Part shown: positions 1-10,083 of the stretch, in pieces
Numbering within the stretch: the first letter of the stretch is position 1
Layout of the letters: each line of letters starts with the position of its first letter
Translations under genes and position numbers: made by a program
DNA from: Devosia sp. Leaf420
GTDB lineage: Bacteria; Pseudomonadota; Alphaproteobacteria; Rhizobiales; Devosiaceae
Length of the DNA stretch: 64,000 nt
Assembly (NCBI RefSeq): GCF_001425445.1
Contig: NZ_LMQU01000014.1
Location: 62,001-126,000, forward strand
Direction of reading: 5' to 3'
The notes under the pieces: generated by a model
Told to the model about the DNA's origin: nothing
Seen by the model: the letters and a program-made list of their open reading frames with translations, nothing else
The model's database searches: none

Positions 1-7
1 TTTAGCG

Positions 8-790
8 ATGCGCCGGCTGGCCCTCGTCCTACTCGCTTGCTTGTCCTCGGCGAGCGTTCTGGCCAAGGATTTTCCGGCGGCCGGCGCGCAATATGATTCA
101 CAGCTCGGCGGCGCCTATACGCCGCCAGCGGGCACCAGGATCGTCAGCCGCGACCGGAGCGAAGCGTCTGCGCCGGGGCTCTATAATGTGTGCTACGTCA
201 ACGCCTTCCAGACGCAGCCCGGCGAAAACGCGTGGTGGGAGGGCGATCATCCGGATTTGATCCTCACTGCCGACGGACGGCCGGTCGAGGACGAGAACTG
301 GCCGGGCGAATATCTGCTCGATACCAGCACCGCGGCCAAGCGCGGCGCCCTTGCCGACATTGTCGGCGACTGGATCGAGGGCTGCGCCAGGGATGGCTAC
401 GACGCCATCGAGGCGGACAATCTCGACACCTATTCCCGCTCGGACGGTCGCCTCAAAATCGAGGACAATCTCGCCTTTGTCGGGCTGCTTATCGATAAAG
501 CACATGGTCTCGGGCTGGCCTTCGGCCAGAAGAATGGCGTGGAACTCCTCGATCGCGCGGACCTTCCGGCCTTCGATTTCGCCATCACCGAATCCTGCCA
601 AGTATATGACGAATGCGGGCCCTATGCCGAGCGCTACGGCGCCCGAGTGCTCGAGATCGAATATACCGACACCGAAAGCCGCTTCTTCGAACAAGCTTGC
701 GCTGCGCGTGGCGGCCAATTTTCCATCATTCTACGAGACCGCAACCTGCAGCCGCCGGGCATGCCGGGCTATATGTACCGGTCCTGCTAA
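8..790 (+). CDS. Secreted GH114-type endo-alpha-1,4-polygalactosaminidase-like protein
   Basis: The 260-residue protein starts with a signal peptide (about residues 1-19, cleavage after SVLA), so it is exported. The rest resembles the GH114/TM1410 family, TIM-barrel hydrolases that cut alpha-1,4-galactosaminogalactan-like polymers. Family landmarks seen are NVCYVNAF (about 60), WPGEYLLD (about 98), the acidic motif GYDAIEADNLD (130-140, likely catalytic region), QKN (174-176) and ITESC (193-197). Length fits the single-domain family. It starts at ATG 8, only seven bases into the window, so the upstream context is unknown. The gene stands apart from the VOC gene by 69 bases. The substrate is inferred from family only. 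Confidence 0.75.
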   Translation: MRRLALVLLACLSSASVLAKDFPAAGAQYDSQLGGAYTPPAGTRIVSRDRSEASAPGLYNVCYVNAFQTQPGENAWWEGDHPDLILTADGRPVEDENWPGEYLLDTSTAAKRGALADIVGDWIEGCARDGYDAIEADNLDTYSRSDGRLKIEDNLAFVGLLIDKAHGLGLAFGQKNGVELLDRADLPAFDFAITESCQVYDECGPYAERYGARVLEIEYTDTESRFFEQACAARGGQFSIILRDRNLQPPGMPGYMYRSC

Positions 791-859
791 AAAAGGCGGA
801 TCTCATCGCGTTTTAGATGGGATCGTGCCAAGATCGGTGGGCATCAGCGGAGACTGGAA

Positions 860-1210
860 ATGGCAAAGGCACTTGGCATTGGCGGCGTGTTCTTTCGGGC
901 GCGGGATACGAAGGCGCTCGCGGATTGGTACGAAACTCATCTCGGCGTGCCGGGCTTCTGGAACCAGGAGGCGGGCATGACGGTGTTTGCGCCGTTCAAG
1001 GACAGCACCGATTATTTCCCGGCCGACAAGCAATGGATGATCAATTTCCGCGTCGACGATCTCGATGTGCTGATTGCTCAACTCAAAGCTACCGACATCG
1101 CCGTCGAGACGCGGCCGGATGAGTGGGACACACCCGAGACCGGGCGCTTTGCGCGCATCCATGATCCCGAAGGCAATCAGATCGAGCTTTGGGAGCCGCC
1201 GGCGTCCTAA
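860..1210 (+). CDS. VOC (glyoxalase/bleomycin-resistance fold) family protein
   Basis: This 116-residue protein has the vicinal-oxygen-chelate layout: an N-terminal half beginning GGVFFRARDTKALADWY, typical of the first beta-alpha-beta-beta-beta unit, and a C-terminal FARIHDPEGNQIELWEP, the classic closing motif whose Glu is a usual metal ligand. Such proteins act as lyases, isomerases, dioxygenases or binding proteins in the cytoplasm, and the reaction cannot be read from sequence. The start ATG has a GGAG eight bases upstream. It is followed 92 bases later by the galactose-dehydrogenase-like gene on the same strand. Confidence 0.8.
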   Translation: MAKALGIGGVFFRARDTKALADWYETHLGVPGFWNQEAGMTVFAPFKDSTDYFPADKQWMINFRVDDLDVLIAQLKATDIAVETRPDEWDTPETGRFARIHDPEGNQIELWEPPAS

Positions 1211-1302
1211 TAAGCATTAAAATCATACTTTTGCGCGGCAGGGTCTTGGCGGCGTTTGCAGGCTCTGCTCTATAGCCTGCCGAAGGCTTTTGGAGACTGT
1301 TT

Positions 1303-2241
1303 ATGGCCAAGCGCAAAATCGCGGTGATTGGTGTCGGCAAGATCGCGCAGGACCAGCACCTGCCGGTAATCGATGCTTCGGATGATTTCGAACTGGCCGC
1401 GACGGTTTCGACCCGCGGCGTCGGCCATGGCAGCGTGCCGGTGTTCAAGACGCCGGCCGAGCTTTATGCCGCCATGCCGGACGTGTCGCTCGTTTCCATC
1501 TGCACCCCGCCGGGCATTCGCCACACCTACGTTCGCGAGGCGCTCGACGCTGGCAAGGACGTGATGATGGAAAAGCCGCCGACGACGACGATTTCCGAAC
1601 TCGACGACCTGATCGCGCACGCCAAGCGCCTCGATCGCGTGCTCTACCAGACCTGGCACAGCCAGTTTAACGCGGCGGTCGATCGGACCAAGGTGATCCT
1701 TGCCGAAGAAGGCGTGACGTCGGCGCGCATCGACTGGCGCGAAAGCGTGCGCAAGTGGCATCCGGGGCAGGACTGGGTCTGGGAGCCCGGCGGGTTCGGT
1801 GTCTGCGATCCTGGCATCAATGCATTTTCGATTTTCACGAAAGTCATGCCGTTCCCGGTCTTTGTCGATAAGGCAACACTGACTTTCCCCGAAAACCGGC
1901 AGACCCCGGTCGATGTCGAAATCGCCTTCAAATCGAGCCAGGCGCATCAGCCTGATCTCTCCTGCGGGTTCAACTGGCTCGAGGAAAATGGCGAGGTCTG
2001 GACCATCCGGTTTACGACGGGCCAGGGCAACGAGATCAAGCTTGAACGCGGCGGCCGTACGCTGCGGGTCAATGGCGAGGTCGTGCTCGAGCATGGCGAT
2101 CTCGAATATTCGGCCATGTATGACCGGTTCGCGGATCTGCTTGAAGCACACGAAAGCGATGTCGATGCGGCGCCGCTGCGGCTGATGTCGGATGTGTTTT
2201 TCTTGGGCGCGCGGGTCGATGGGCCGGCGTTTGAGTGGTAG
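1303..2241 (+). CDS. Gfo/Idh/MocA oxidoreductase, probable D-galactose 1-dehydrogenase
   Basis: The 312-residue protein has an N-terminal NAD(P)-binding Rossmann fold (VIGVGKIA at 8-15) and the family's catalytic EKPP motif (Lys91), followed by the substrate domain. Length and the motifs TWHSQFNAAVD and DWVWEPGGFGVCDPGINA resemble rhizobial and pseudomonad D-galactose 1-dehydrogenases, which oxidise galactose to galactonolactone in the De Ley-Doudoroff route. The nearby minus-strand galactofuranose importer (3146-7773) supports a role in galactose use, though the two are transcribed convergently. The start has GGAG nine bases upstream of ATG. The exact sugar is inferred; other aldose dehydrogenases of the family remain possible. 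Confidence 0.72.
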   Translation: MAKRKIAVIGVGKIAQDQHLPVIDASDDFELAATVSTRGVGHGSVPVFKTPAELYAAMPDVSLVSICTPPGIRHTYVREALDAGKDVMMEKPPTTTISELDDLIAHAKRLDRVLYQTWHSQFNAAVDRTKVILAEEGVTSARIDWRESVRKWHPGQDWVWEPGGFGVCDPGINAFSIFTKVMPFPVFVDKATLTFPENRQTPVDVEIAFKSSQAHQPDLSCGFNWLEENGEVWTIRFTTGQGNEIKLERGGRTLRVNGEVVLEHGDLEYSAMYDRFADLLEAHESDVDAAPLRLMSDVFFLGARVDGPAFEW

Positions 2242-2263
2242 GCTGAGGACCACATTCACAGGA

Positions 2264-2370
2264 TGTCACCCCGGCGCAGGCCGGGGCCCATCCTGAGATA
2301 GTTAGGTGTACCCACCCGACTGCGGCTCCCCGAGAGCGGGAGTTGGGCCCCGGCCTTCGCCGGGGTGACA
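2264..2370. repeat. Dispersed palindromic repeat, family B copy 1
   Basis: An imperfect inverted repeat with 27-base arms that differ by one base: TGTCACCCCGGCGCAGGCC... on the left and its complement ending GGCCTTCGCCGGGGTGACA on the right. Each arm can itself fold into a GC hairpin. It sits between the converging genes ending at 2241 and 2396. A related copy lies at 45961-46030 with the same CCCATCCTGA segment next to an arm. It could act as a bidirectional terminator or a REP/RIME-like element. Confidence 0.8.
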
Positions 2371-2395
2371 GCCGGTGTATGGGACTGGTGCACAG

Positions 2396-3130
2396 CTAGG
2401 TGCGGTCCAAAATCCGTTGGTGATCCAACGCGATGCCCGCTGCGAGATGGTCCCGCGCGGCATCCACCTTCCCCGCCTCGATCGCCTGAATAACCGCTTC
2501 GAGGTTTTCGATGCTTTCTGCGCAATAGGCCTGCAGCGTTTCGGGTTGCCGGGTCAGCGCCAAAGCCAGAAGCAGTTCGACGACACCCACCACCCCGCGC
2601 AAAAGGGTGTTCTGCGAGGCTTCGGCGATTTGGCTGTGGATTTCGAGGCTCGCGAGGCCGAATTGTTCCACGCTGTCGCCCGCGGTAGCGGCCTGGTGCA
2701 GCCAGTATTTCATGATGCGGACGTCTTCGGCGGTGCGGTGGCGGGCGGCGCCTTCGACGGCGGGGAGTTCGAGGGCGGCGCGGACGGCGAAGAGATTGCT
2801 GTAAAAGACCGGGTCGGCCGGGGCGTGAAAATGCCAGGCGAGGACCTGGCTATCGAAAAAATTCCAGCGGCTTTTCGGCGAAACGCGGGTGCCGACCTTG
2901 GGTCGGGCTTCGACCAATCCCTTGGCCTCGAGCGTCTTGAGCGCCTCGCGGAGGACCGTGCGGGAGACGCCATAGGTTTCCATCATGACGGCATCGCTGG
3001 CCAAAACGGAGCCGACCGGGAACTCACCACTGATGATGGCCCGGCCGATTTCGTTGATCACGAACGTATGGAAATTGCGCGCAGCGTGCCGGCCGGAAAG
3101 GGACCGGATGAGGCTGCCAGCTTCTATCAT
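2396..3130 (-). CDS. GntR-family (FadR subfamily, FCD domain) transcriptional regulator
   Basis: The 244-residue protein has an N-terminal winged helix-turn-helix (about residues 20-80, with SDAVMMETYGVSRTVLREAL and a wing ending VEARPKVGTRV) and a C-terminal all-helical FCD effector domain (about 90-235). It is the last gene of the ytfQRT-yjfF operon, 15 bases after yjfF, so it is probably the local regulator of galactofuranose or galactose uptake. The ligand is inferred from context. The ATG at 3130 has no strong ribosome binding site, so it may be translated by coupling from yjfF. Confidence 0.88.
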   Translation of the reverse strand: MIEAGSLIRSLSGRHAARNFHTFVINEIGRAIISGEFPVGSVLASDAVMMETYGVSRTVLREALKTLEAKGLVEARPKVGTRVSPKSRWNFFDSQVLAWHFHAPADPVFYSNLFAVRAALELPAVEGAARHRTAEDVRIMKYWLHQAATAGDSVEQFGLASLEIHSQIAEASQNTLLRGVVGVVELLLALALTRQPETLQAYCAESIENLEAVIQAIEAGKVDAARDHLAAGIALDHQRILDRT

Positions 3131-3145
3131 GATGGCGTCTTTACA

Positions 3146-4120
3146 CTAGGCCTTCGAGGTTTTCTCTCCGGGGGCAGAGGCGACGAAGATCAGGCGCTGT
3201 AGCACGATGAAGAGGAACAAGAGAATGCCGATGACGATCTTGGTCCACCAGCTCGACAGCGTGCCATCGAAAATGATGTAGGTCTGCACAAGGCCAAGCA
3301 GCATGACGCCGATAAAGGTGCCAAGGACAAAACCATAGCCGCCGGTAAGCAGCGTGCCGCCGATGACGACGGCGCTGATGGCGTCGAGCTCGACCCCGAC
3401 TGCGGCGAGCGGATAGCCGGCCGAGGTATAGAGCGAGAAGACGATGCCGGAAATGGCCGCGAGAATGGAGGACAGCGCGTAGATCGCCACGGTCGTGCGC
3501 GCGACCGGCACGCCCATCAGGGAAGCGGAAACCGGATTGCCGCCAAGTGCATAGACATAGGAGCCGAACTTGGTTCGATGGGCGAGGAGGGCGCCGATGA
3601 TGAAGATCGCGACCATGGTGAGGCCGATGACGCTAAGGCGCCCGCCGCCGGAGAGGCGAATGGTGAGGTCGGAAATCCAGGCATAGAATTCGTGGTTGAT
3701 CGGCACGGAATCGCGCGTGATCACCGAGGCGCCGCCACGGGCGAGGAACATGCCCGCGAGGGTGACAATGAAGGCGGGCACCTGCAAATAATGGATCGCG
3801 AGGCCCATGATCGCGCCGAACGCGCCGGCCACTATGATTGCTATGGCAAAGGCGAGGAGCGGGTGGAGCCCAAGCCAGGAGATCAGCACGGCGACGAGGA
3901 CGCCCGTGAACCCGATGACGGCCCCAACCGAGAGATCGATGCCCCCGGACAAAATGACAAAGGTCATGCCGACGGCCGCGATGCCGAGGAAGGCATTGTC
4001 GGTGAGGAAGTTTCCGAGCACGCGGGTCGAAAACATGGAAGGGAACTGCATGACGGCCAGCGCATAGGCGATGGCAAAGATCAGCGCCGTGGCGACGAGG
4101 GGTCGAAGCGAGCGGTTCAT
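3146..4120 (-). CDS. yjfF: Galactofuranose ABC transporter permease YjfF
   Basis: A 324-residue BPD_transp_2 (RbsC-like) inner-membrane permease with about eight to ten hydrophobic segments and the conserved GGIDLSVGAVIGFTGV loop near residue 60. It is the second permease of a sugar importer whose binding protein closely resembles E. coli YtfQ, which fixes the assignment. The start codon overlaps the end of ytfT by four bases (ATGA), so translation is likely coupled. Length matches E. coli YjfF (about 330). Confidence 0.87.
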   Translation of the reverse strand: MNRSLRPLVATALIFAIAYALAVMQFPSMFSTRVLGNFLTDNAFLGIAAVGMTFVILSGGIDLSVGAVIGFTGVLVAVLISWLGLHPLLAFAIAIIVAGAFGAIMGLAIHYLQVPAFIVTLAGMFLARGGASVITRDSVPINHEFYAWISDLTIRLSGGGRLSVIGLTMVAIFIIGALLAHRTKFGSYVYALGGNPVSASLMGVPVARTTVAIYALSSILAAISGIVFSLYTSAGYPLAAVGVELDAISAVVIGGTLLTGGYGFVLGTFIGVMLLGLVQTYIIFDGTLSSWWTKIVIGILLFLFIVLQRLIFVASAPGEKTSKA

Positions 4121-5117
4121 TTCGCGGCTGCCTTGGCGACGGGTTTGATACGGGGCGGCGCGAGGCGGCTCGCGAGCGGCGACTGAATGACGAGCACGAT
4201 GAAGATCAGTCCCGCCTTGACGATGAGATTGAATTCGGGCGGGAAGCCCGAGACCAGAATACCCGTGTTCATCGCCTGGATGATGAGGGCGCCGACGACC
4301 GCGAGCGGCACCGAGAACCGGCCGCCGAGGAGCGAAGTGCCGCCGATAACGACGGCGAGAATGGCGTCGAGCTCGAGCCAGAGGCCGGCATTGTTGGCAT
4401 CGGCCCCGCGGATGTCACCCGCAACGATAATGCCGGCAATGGCGGCGCAAAGGCCGGAGAGGGAATAGACGAGGAGCAGCAGCATGCGGCTGCGGATGCC
4501 GGCAAGGCTGGCGGCGGCGCGATTGACCCCGACTGCCTCGATGAAGAGACCGATGGCGGTGCGCCGGACGACGAGCGTCACGATGATCATGAGAACCAGC
4601 GCGATCACCGCGGCCATGGGGAAACCGAGGAAGGAGCCGGTACCGATATAGATGAGCACCGGATCGGTGAAGGTGACGATAAAACCTTCGGTGATGAGCT
4701 GGGCAATGCCGCGGCCGGCGACCATCAGGACGAGCGTCGCGATGATCGGCTGGATATCGAGAATGGCGACCAGGATGCCGTTCCAGAGGCCGCAAAGGAG
4801 GCCGACGACGAGGGCGGCGACAACCGCGATAGGCGCGGGATAGCCGGCGACCACCATGGTGGCGGCAACAGCGCCGGCCACGGCCATGACGGCGCCGACC
4901 GAGAGATCAACGCCCTTGGTGGCGATGACCCCGACCATGCCGACGGCGAGAATGGCGACCGGGGCGCCGCGATTGAGAACGTCGATCAAGGAGCCGAAAA
5001 AGCGGCCATCCTGCCAGGTGACGCGGAAGAAATTGGGGAACAGGAGCCAATTGATTAGCAAGACGCCGATCAGCGCGAGGAGCTGGGGATTGGCGAGTTT
5101 GAGGAGCGAGCGACGGA

Positions 5118-5121
<4 letters not shown>
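4117..5121 (-). CDS. ytfT: Galactofuranose ABC transporter permease YtfT
   Basis: A 334-residue BPD_transp_2 inner-membrane permease with multiple hydrophobic helices and the signature KGVDLSVGAVMAVAGAV near residue 70. A second conserved block, LDAILAVVIGGTSLLGG, lies near residue 255. It pairs with YjfF to form the membrane channel and couples to the YtfR ATPase. It overlaps ytfR by four bases upstream and yjfF by four bases downstream, so the three are one translational unit. Confidence 0.87.
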
Positions 5122-6635
<1,514 letters not shown>

Positions 6636-6684
6636 TGCCTCTCCCCTGCCGCCTCTCGGACGGCGAATTCATTATTCATCACCG

Positions 6685-6750
6685 CGTCATTCCCGCGAAA
6701 GCGGGAATCTCCACCTCGGGAAAGGGATTCCCGCTTTCGCGGGAATGACG
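6685..6750. repeat. Dispersed palindromic repeat, family A copy 1 (double hairpin)
   Basis: Two perfect 25-base inverted arms (6685-6709 and 6726-6750) around a 16-base loop. Each arm contains its own hairpin ATTCCCGC-GAAA-GCGGGAAT with a GAAA tetraloop, so the element can fold as one long stem or as two hairpins. Further copies lie at 36419-36481 and 43723-43790. Here it sits between ytfQ and ytfR, where an RNA hairpin could lower expression of the downstream genes relative to the binding protein or protect the ytfQ transcript end. Confidence 0.88.
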
Positions 6751-6801
6751 TCGTGGGTTTGGGCAGCGGCGGTGCGCCGCTGCCCATCCTGCGGTTAAGC
6801 C

Positions 6802-7773
6802 TTAGTAGCCGAGACCCTTGCGGCGGTCGTATTCGCCCTGTGGGTCATCGGCCGAGGTGTAGAGCTTGGATTCGGTGATGATGAACTTTTCCGGTTCCGT
6901 GCCGTCAGCCCAGAACTTGGCGAGGGCGTCGAAGGCGGGGCCGGCCATGTTCGGGGTCAGTTCGACCGTGGCATTGGCTTCGCCGGCTGCGATGGCGGTG
7001 AAGATATCCGGCACGCCGTCGATCGAGACGACCTTGATATCGGTGCCGGGCTTGAGACCTGCATCCTTGATCGCCTGGATGGCGCCGACGGCCATGTCGT
7101 CATTGTGGGCATAGACAGCGCAGATATCGGCGCCATTGTTGGTCGCCTTGATGAAGGCTTCCATGACTTCCTTGCCCTTGGAGCGGGTGAAGTCTCCGGT
7201 CTGGCTCTGCGTGATCTTGAGGTTGTCGTGGCCGGCGATGGCTTCCTCAAAACCCTTCTTGCGATTGATCGCCGGGGTGGAGCCGACGGTGCCCTGGAGT
7301 TCGACGATATTGCACGGCTCGGTGCCAACATCGCCAACGAGCCAGTTACCGGCAACGCGGCCTTCTTCGACCTGATCGGAGGCAACCGAGGTCAGGTAGA
7401 GATCTTCGGGCGCATCGACGCCACGGTCGAGCAGCACGACGGGGATTTCGGCGTCCTTGGCTTCGGCGAGCACATCGTCCCAACCGGTGGCGACGACCGG
7501 AGCGACGAGGATGGCGTCAACGCCCTGGGCGATGAAGCCGCGGATGGCCTTGATCTGGTTTTCCTGCTTCTGCTGGGCGTCGGCGAACTTCAGATCGACG
7601 CCGCGTTCTTCGGCCTGCTGCTTGGTGACCGAGGTTTCGGCAGCGCGCCAGCCCGATTCTGAGCCGATCTGCGAAAAGCCGACGACCTTGCCCGAAATAT
7701 CCTGCGCGAAGGCAGCGGTAGACAAGGCGGTAGCGAGGCTTGCCGCGATGGCAAGCTTGGTGATGATGCTCAC
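6802..7773 (-). CDS. ytfQ: Galactofuranose ABC transporter substrate-binding protein YtfQ
   Basis: A 323-residue periplasmic binding protein (Peripla_BP_4/RbsB type). A signal peptide ends at about residue 23 (STAAFA). The mature protein matches remembered E. coli YtfQ almost block by block: FSQIGSESGWRAAET, QQKQENQIKAIRGFIAQG, APVVATGWD, ELQGTVGS, GDFTRSKGKEVMEAFIKA, YAHNDDM and VELTPNMAGPAFDAL. E. coli YtfQ binds galactofuranose, so this is probably the cargo. I chose GTG 7773 because GGGAGG lies about eight bases upstream; the longer frame from TTG 7788 would begin inside that ribosome binding site. It is the first gene of the operon. Confidence 0.93.
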   Translation of the reverse strand: MSIITKLAIAASLATALSTAAFAQDISGKVVGFSQIGSESGWRAAETSVTKQQAEERGVDLKFADAQQKQENQIKAIRGFIAQGVDAILVAPVVATGWDDVLAEAKDAEIPVVLLDRGVDAPEDLYLTSVASDQVEEGRVAGNWLVGDVGTEPCNIVELQGTVGSTPAINRKKGFEEAIAGHDNLKITQSQTGDFTRSKGKEVMEAFIKATNNGADICAVYAHNDDMAVGAIQAIKDAGLKPGTDIKVVSIDGVPDIFTAIAAGEANATVELTPNMAGPAFDALAKFWADGTEPEKFIITESKLYTSADDPQGEYDRRKGLGY

Positions 7774-7828
7774 GATGGATCCTCCCAAAAGACCGCCCGG
7801 CGTTTTCGCTTCGGGCGATGGAGGGACG

Positions 7829-7849
7829 CTATTATAAAGTACTATTATA
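7829..7849. promoter_or_regulatory. Direct repeat in the ytfQ promoter region, candidate operator/promoter
   Basis: Two copies of CTATTATA (7829-7836 and 7842-7849) are separated by AAGTA, a 13-base period, 56 bases upstream of the ytfQ start. Read on the minus strand each copy gives TATAAT, so either could be the -10 box. The AT-rich patch stands out from GC-rich surroundings. The GntR regulator of the operon is a natural candidate to bind here. No convincing -35 box was found. Confidence 0.4.
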
Positions 7850-7872
7850 TGTAAAGAGGATTTCAGCGGGAA

Positions 7873-7898
7873 TGAAAACGGCGGCCCGAAGGCCGCCG
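7873..7898 (-). terminator. Rho-independent terminator of the TonB-dependent receptor gene
   Basis: On the minus strand the sequence forms an 8-base-pair stem CGGCGGCC / GGCCGCCG with a TTCG loop, followed by TTTTCATT. It lies about 30 bases beyond the receptor stop codon at 7930 and before the ytfQ promoter region. Confidence 0.75.
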
Positions 7899-7929
7899 CG
7901 AGGATCGTAAGTCTCTGAATTTTAAAGGA

Positions 7930-10083
7930 TTACCAGTCGAACTGCTTGGCGAGCGTCACCTTGAAGGTGCGGCCGGTCGAGCGATCGATCGAGAGGTTGG
8001 GGCGGTAATCGGCGTTGAAGAGGTTGTCGATGCCGAGCTGCAACTCGGTGCCGGCGAGGGGGCCGGTCTCGGGTTTCCACGACGCGAAGAGGTCGACGGT
8101 CGCATAGGCATCGGCCGGGCCATCGGCACCGAACGGACCGGAGGCGACGATGTAGCGGCCCTGATCGGCGATGGTGAGGCGCGCGCCCATGTCGAGATTA
8201 TATTCGACATTGCGGATGCCCATGGTCAGCGCCAGCTTGTTCTGCGGTACGGTCGTCAGCGGCGTGTTGTTGACGAGATTATCGCCCACCGTGATGCCAT
8301 AGGCGAGGCTCGCATAGAGCAGTTCGGCATCATAGGAGGCTTCGACCTCGACGCCATAAATGCGCGCCTTGCCGATATTGCCATAGTAGGGAACCGTGGC
8401 GCCGCCGAAGGGACGGGCGGTGTTGGACGCGATGAGGTTGGTCAGGTCGCTATAAAAGGCCGTGGTCTTGAGCGCGGCAGTGTCGCCGGAGGTGAGCAGA
8501 TCATTGCCCGAAAGCGAGAAGCCGGCTTCGATCGTATTGGCTTCTTCCTTGAGAAGGCCAAGGCTGGTCGACTTTGGTGCAGACCGGCCGGGCGAAGCGG
8601 CCGCGACGGAATAGAGCTCATCGATGGTCGGCAGACGTTCGGTATGGGCGATGGAGCCGAAGACGCCGATATTGTCCGTCAGTTCATAATGGGCGGCGAG
8701 CTTCGGCGAGAAGGCGCTGTCTTCGATATTGGCGGCGCCGGTGGTTGAATTGACCCAGTGGAAGTCGCCACGCGCGCCGGCGATCAAGGTCAGCTTCTCG
8801 GCCCAGATGAATTCGTTCTGGGCAAAGATGCCGAGCTTGTTCTCGGTGCCCTGCGGGTGTGCCGGCAAGGCAATGGCCGTACCGGGGCGCACCACCGTGC
8901 GGTCCTGCGTCGAGGCGGCAAAGCCGGTGGTCAGATAGTTCTCGAACCCGTCGCCGATCCATTCGATCGTGTTGTCGGCGGTAAGCTGCCAGGTCTTGTA
9001 GCCATAGCGGGTATCGAGAAGGATGCTGTCGGCCGTCACGTTCTGGGGGAAGGCCGGATTGACCGGCCCGATGACGGTGCGCGGCGCGCCGAGGGCGTAG
9101 CGGTGATTGGTCTGGTCGTTCTGGGTGTCCGAATAGCTGAGATTGACCTTGAGATCGACCCAGGGATTGTCGGTCGCCGGGTTTTCCCAATGCAGCACGG
9201 CAGTCTGGTCGAGCACGGCGCGATCGGTGACGCCGAAGAGCGAGGACGTGCCGGTCTGGGCATAGGCCTGATCCTTGGCATCGCTGGTCCAGCGCTGGTA
9301 GGAGAGGCTGAGTTCCTGCTCGTTATTGTCGCCGAAATGGGCGGTGCCCTTGATGAGCCCGGACAATGTGTCGAAGCCTGAGCCGGCGAGTTCGCCACCC
9401 TTGGCGAGTTCGACATTTTCGCGACGGCGCCAATTGCCGGCGGCGAGAATTTCGAATGTGTCGGTGACCTGCTGGGCGAGAACCGCCGAGGTCAGCGTGC
9501 CCAGGCCATTGGTGTCGAGCGAGGTTTTGACCCGCAGCGCGCCGGTATTGCCGTCCCGCAGATAATCGGATGCGTCTTTGGTGGTGAAGTTGATCACGCC
9601 ACCAATGGCGCCTGCGCCGTAAAGCGTCGATGAGGCCGGGCCGCGCAGCACTTCGACCTGCTTGTAAAGCTCGGGATCGGAGAAGAACGAGCCCATGCGG
9701 TACTGCTCGTTGAATTTTGGCGCACCATCGATGTTGATGATGACGCGCGAGCCGTCCGAGGAGTTTTCGGTGGTGCCGATGCCGCGGATATTGAAGGCCT
9801 CGCCGAACTGACGCTGGCTGCCGACGACGGTGACGCCGGGAACGGTGGCAAAGAGTGCACCGGTCGTGTCGGCCTGTTCCTTATCGATATCGGCCTGGTT
9901 GAGCACCGTCACCGCCTGAGGCGTATTGATGGCAACTTTCGGCGCCCCCGCACCGATAACCAGACGTTCAAGAAGAGTAATATTCGTCGCGTTGACGTTC
10001 TGCGCCTGCGCTGCCTGCTGCGCGACGAGCGCCAGCGCGACGCCGCCCAAAAGCGCGGCCGCGCGTGACCTGACCAGCCCCAT
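7930..10083 (-). CDS. TonB-dependent outer-membrane heme/hemoglobin receptor
   Basis: The 717-residue form has a signal peptide (ends AQQAAQA, about residue 27), a plug domain (GALFATVPGVTVVG, NIRGIGTTENSSDG, VEVLRGPASSTLYGAGAIGG) and a 22-strand-type barrel ending in FKVTLAKQFDW with an aromatic last residue. Its place next to hmuP and hmuSTUV points to heme. The barrel has ERLPTIDELY where many heme receptors have FRAP-x-x-x-ELY, so the classic FRAP box is altered. I chose ATG 10083, preceded by GGAGAC; an in-frame ATG at 10176 would add 31 non-signal-like residues. No tonB/exbBD genes are present in the window. Confidence 0.88.
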   Translation of the reverse strand: MGLVRSRAAALLGGVALALVAQQAAQAQNVNATNITLLERLVIGAGAPKVAINTPQAVTVLNQADIDKEQADTTGALFATVPGVTVVGSQRQFGEAFNIRGIGTTENSSDGSRVIINIDGAPKFNEQYRMGSFFSDPELYKQVEVLRGPASSTLYGAGAIGGVINFTTKDASDYLRDGNTGALRVKTSLDTNGLGTLTSAVLAQQVTDTFEILAAGNWRRRENVELAKGGELAGSGFDTLSGLIKGTAHFGDNNEQELSLSYQRWTSDAKDQAYAQTGTSSLFGVTDRAVLDQTAVLHWENPATDNPWVDLKVNLSYSDTQNDQTNHRYALGAPRTVIGPVNPAFPQNVTADSILLDTRYGYKTWQLTADNTIEWIGDGFENYLTTGFAASTQDRTVVRPGTAIALPAHPQGTENKLGIFAQNEFIWAEKLTLIAGARGDFHWVNSTTGAANIEDSAFSPKLAAHYELTDNIGVFGSIAHTERLPTIDELYSVAAASPGRSAPKSTSLGLLKEEANTIEAGFSLSGNDLLTSGDTAALKTTAFYSDLTNLIASNTARPFGGATVPYYGNIGKARIYGVEVEASYDAELLYASLAYGITVGDNLVNNTPLTTVPQNKLALTMGIRNVEYNLDMGARLTIADQGRYIVASGPFGADGPADAYATVDLFASWKPETGPLAGTELQLGIDNLFNADYRPNLSIDRSTGRTFKVTLAKQFDW

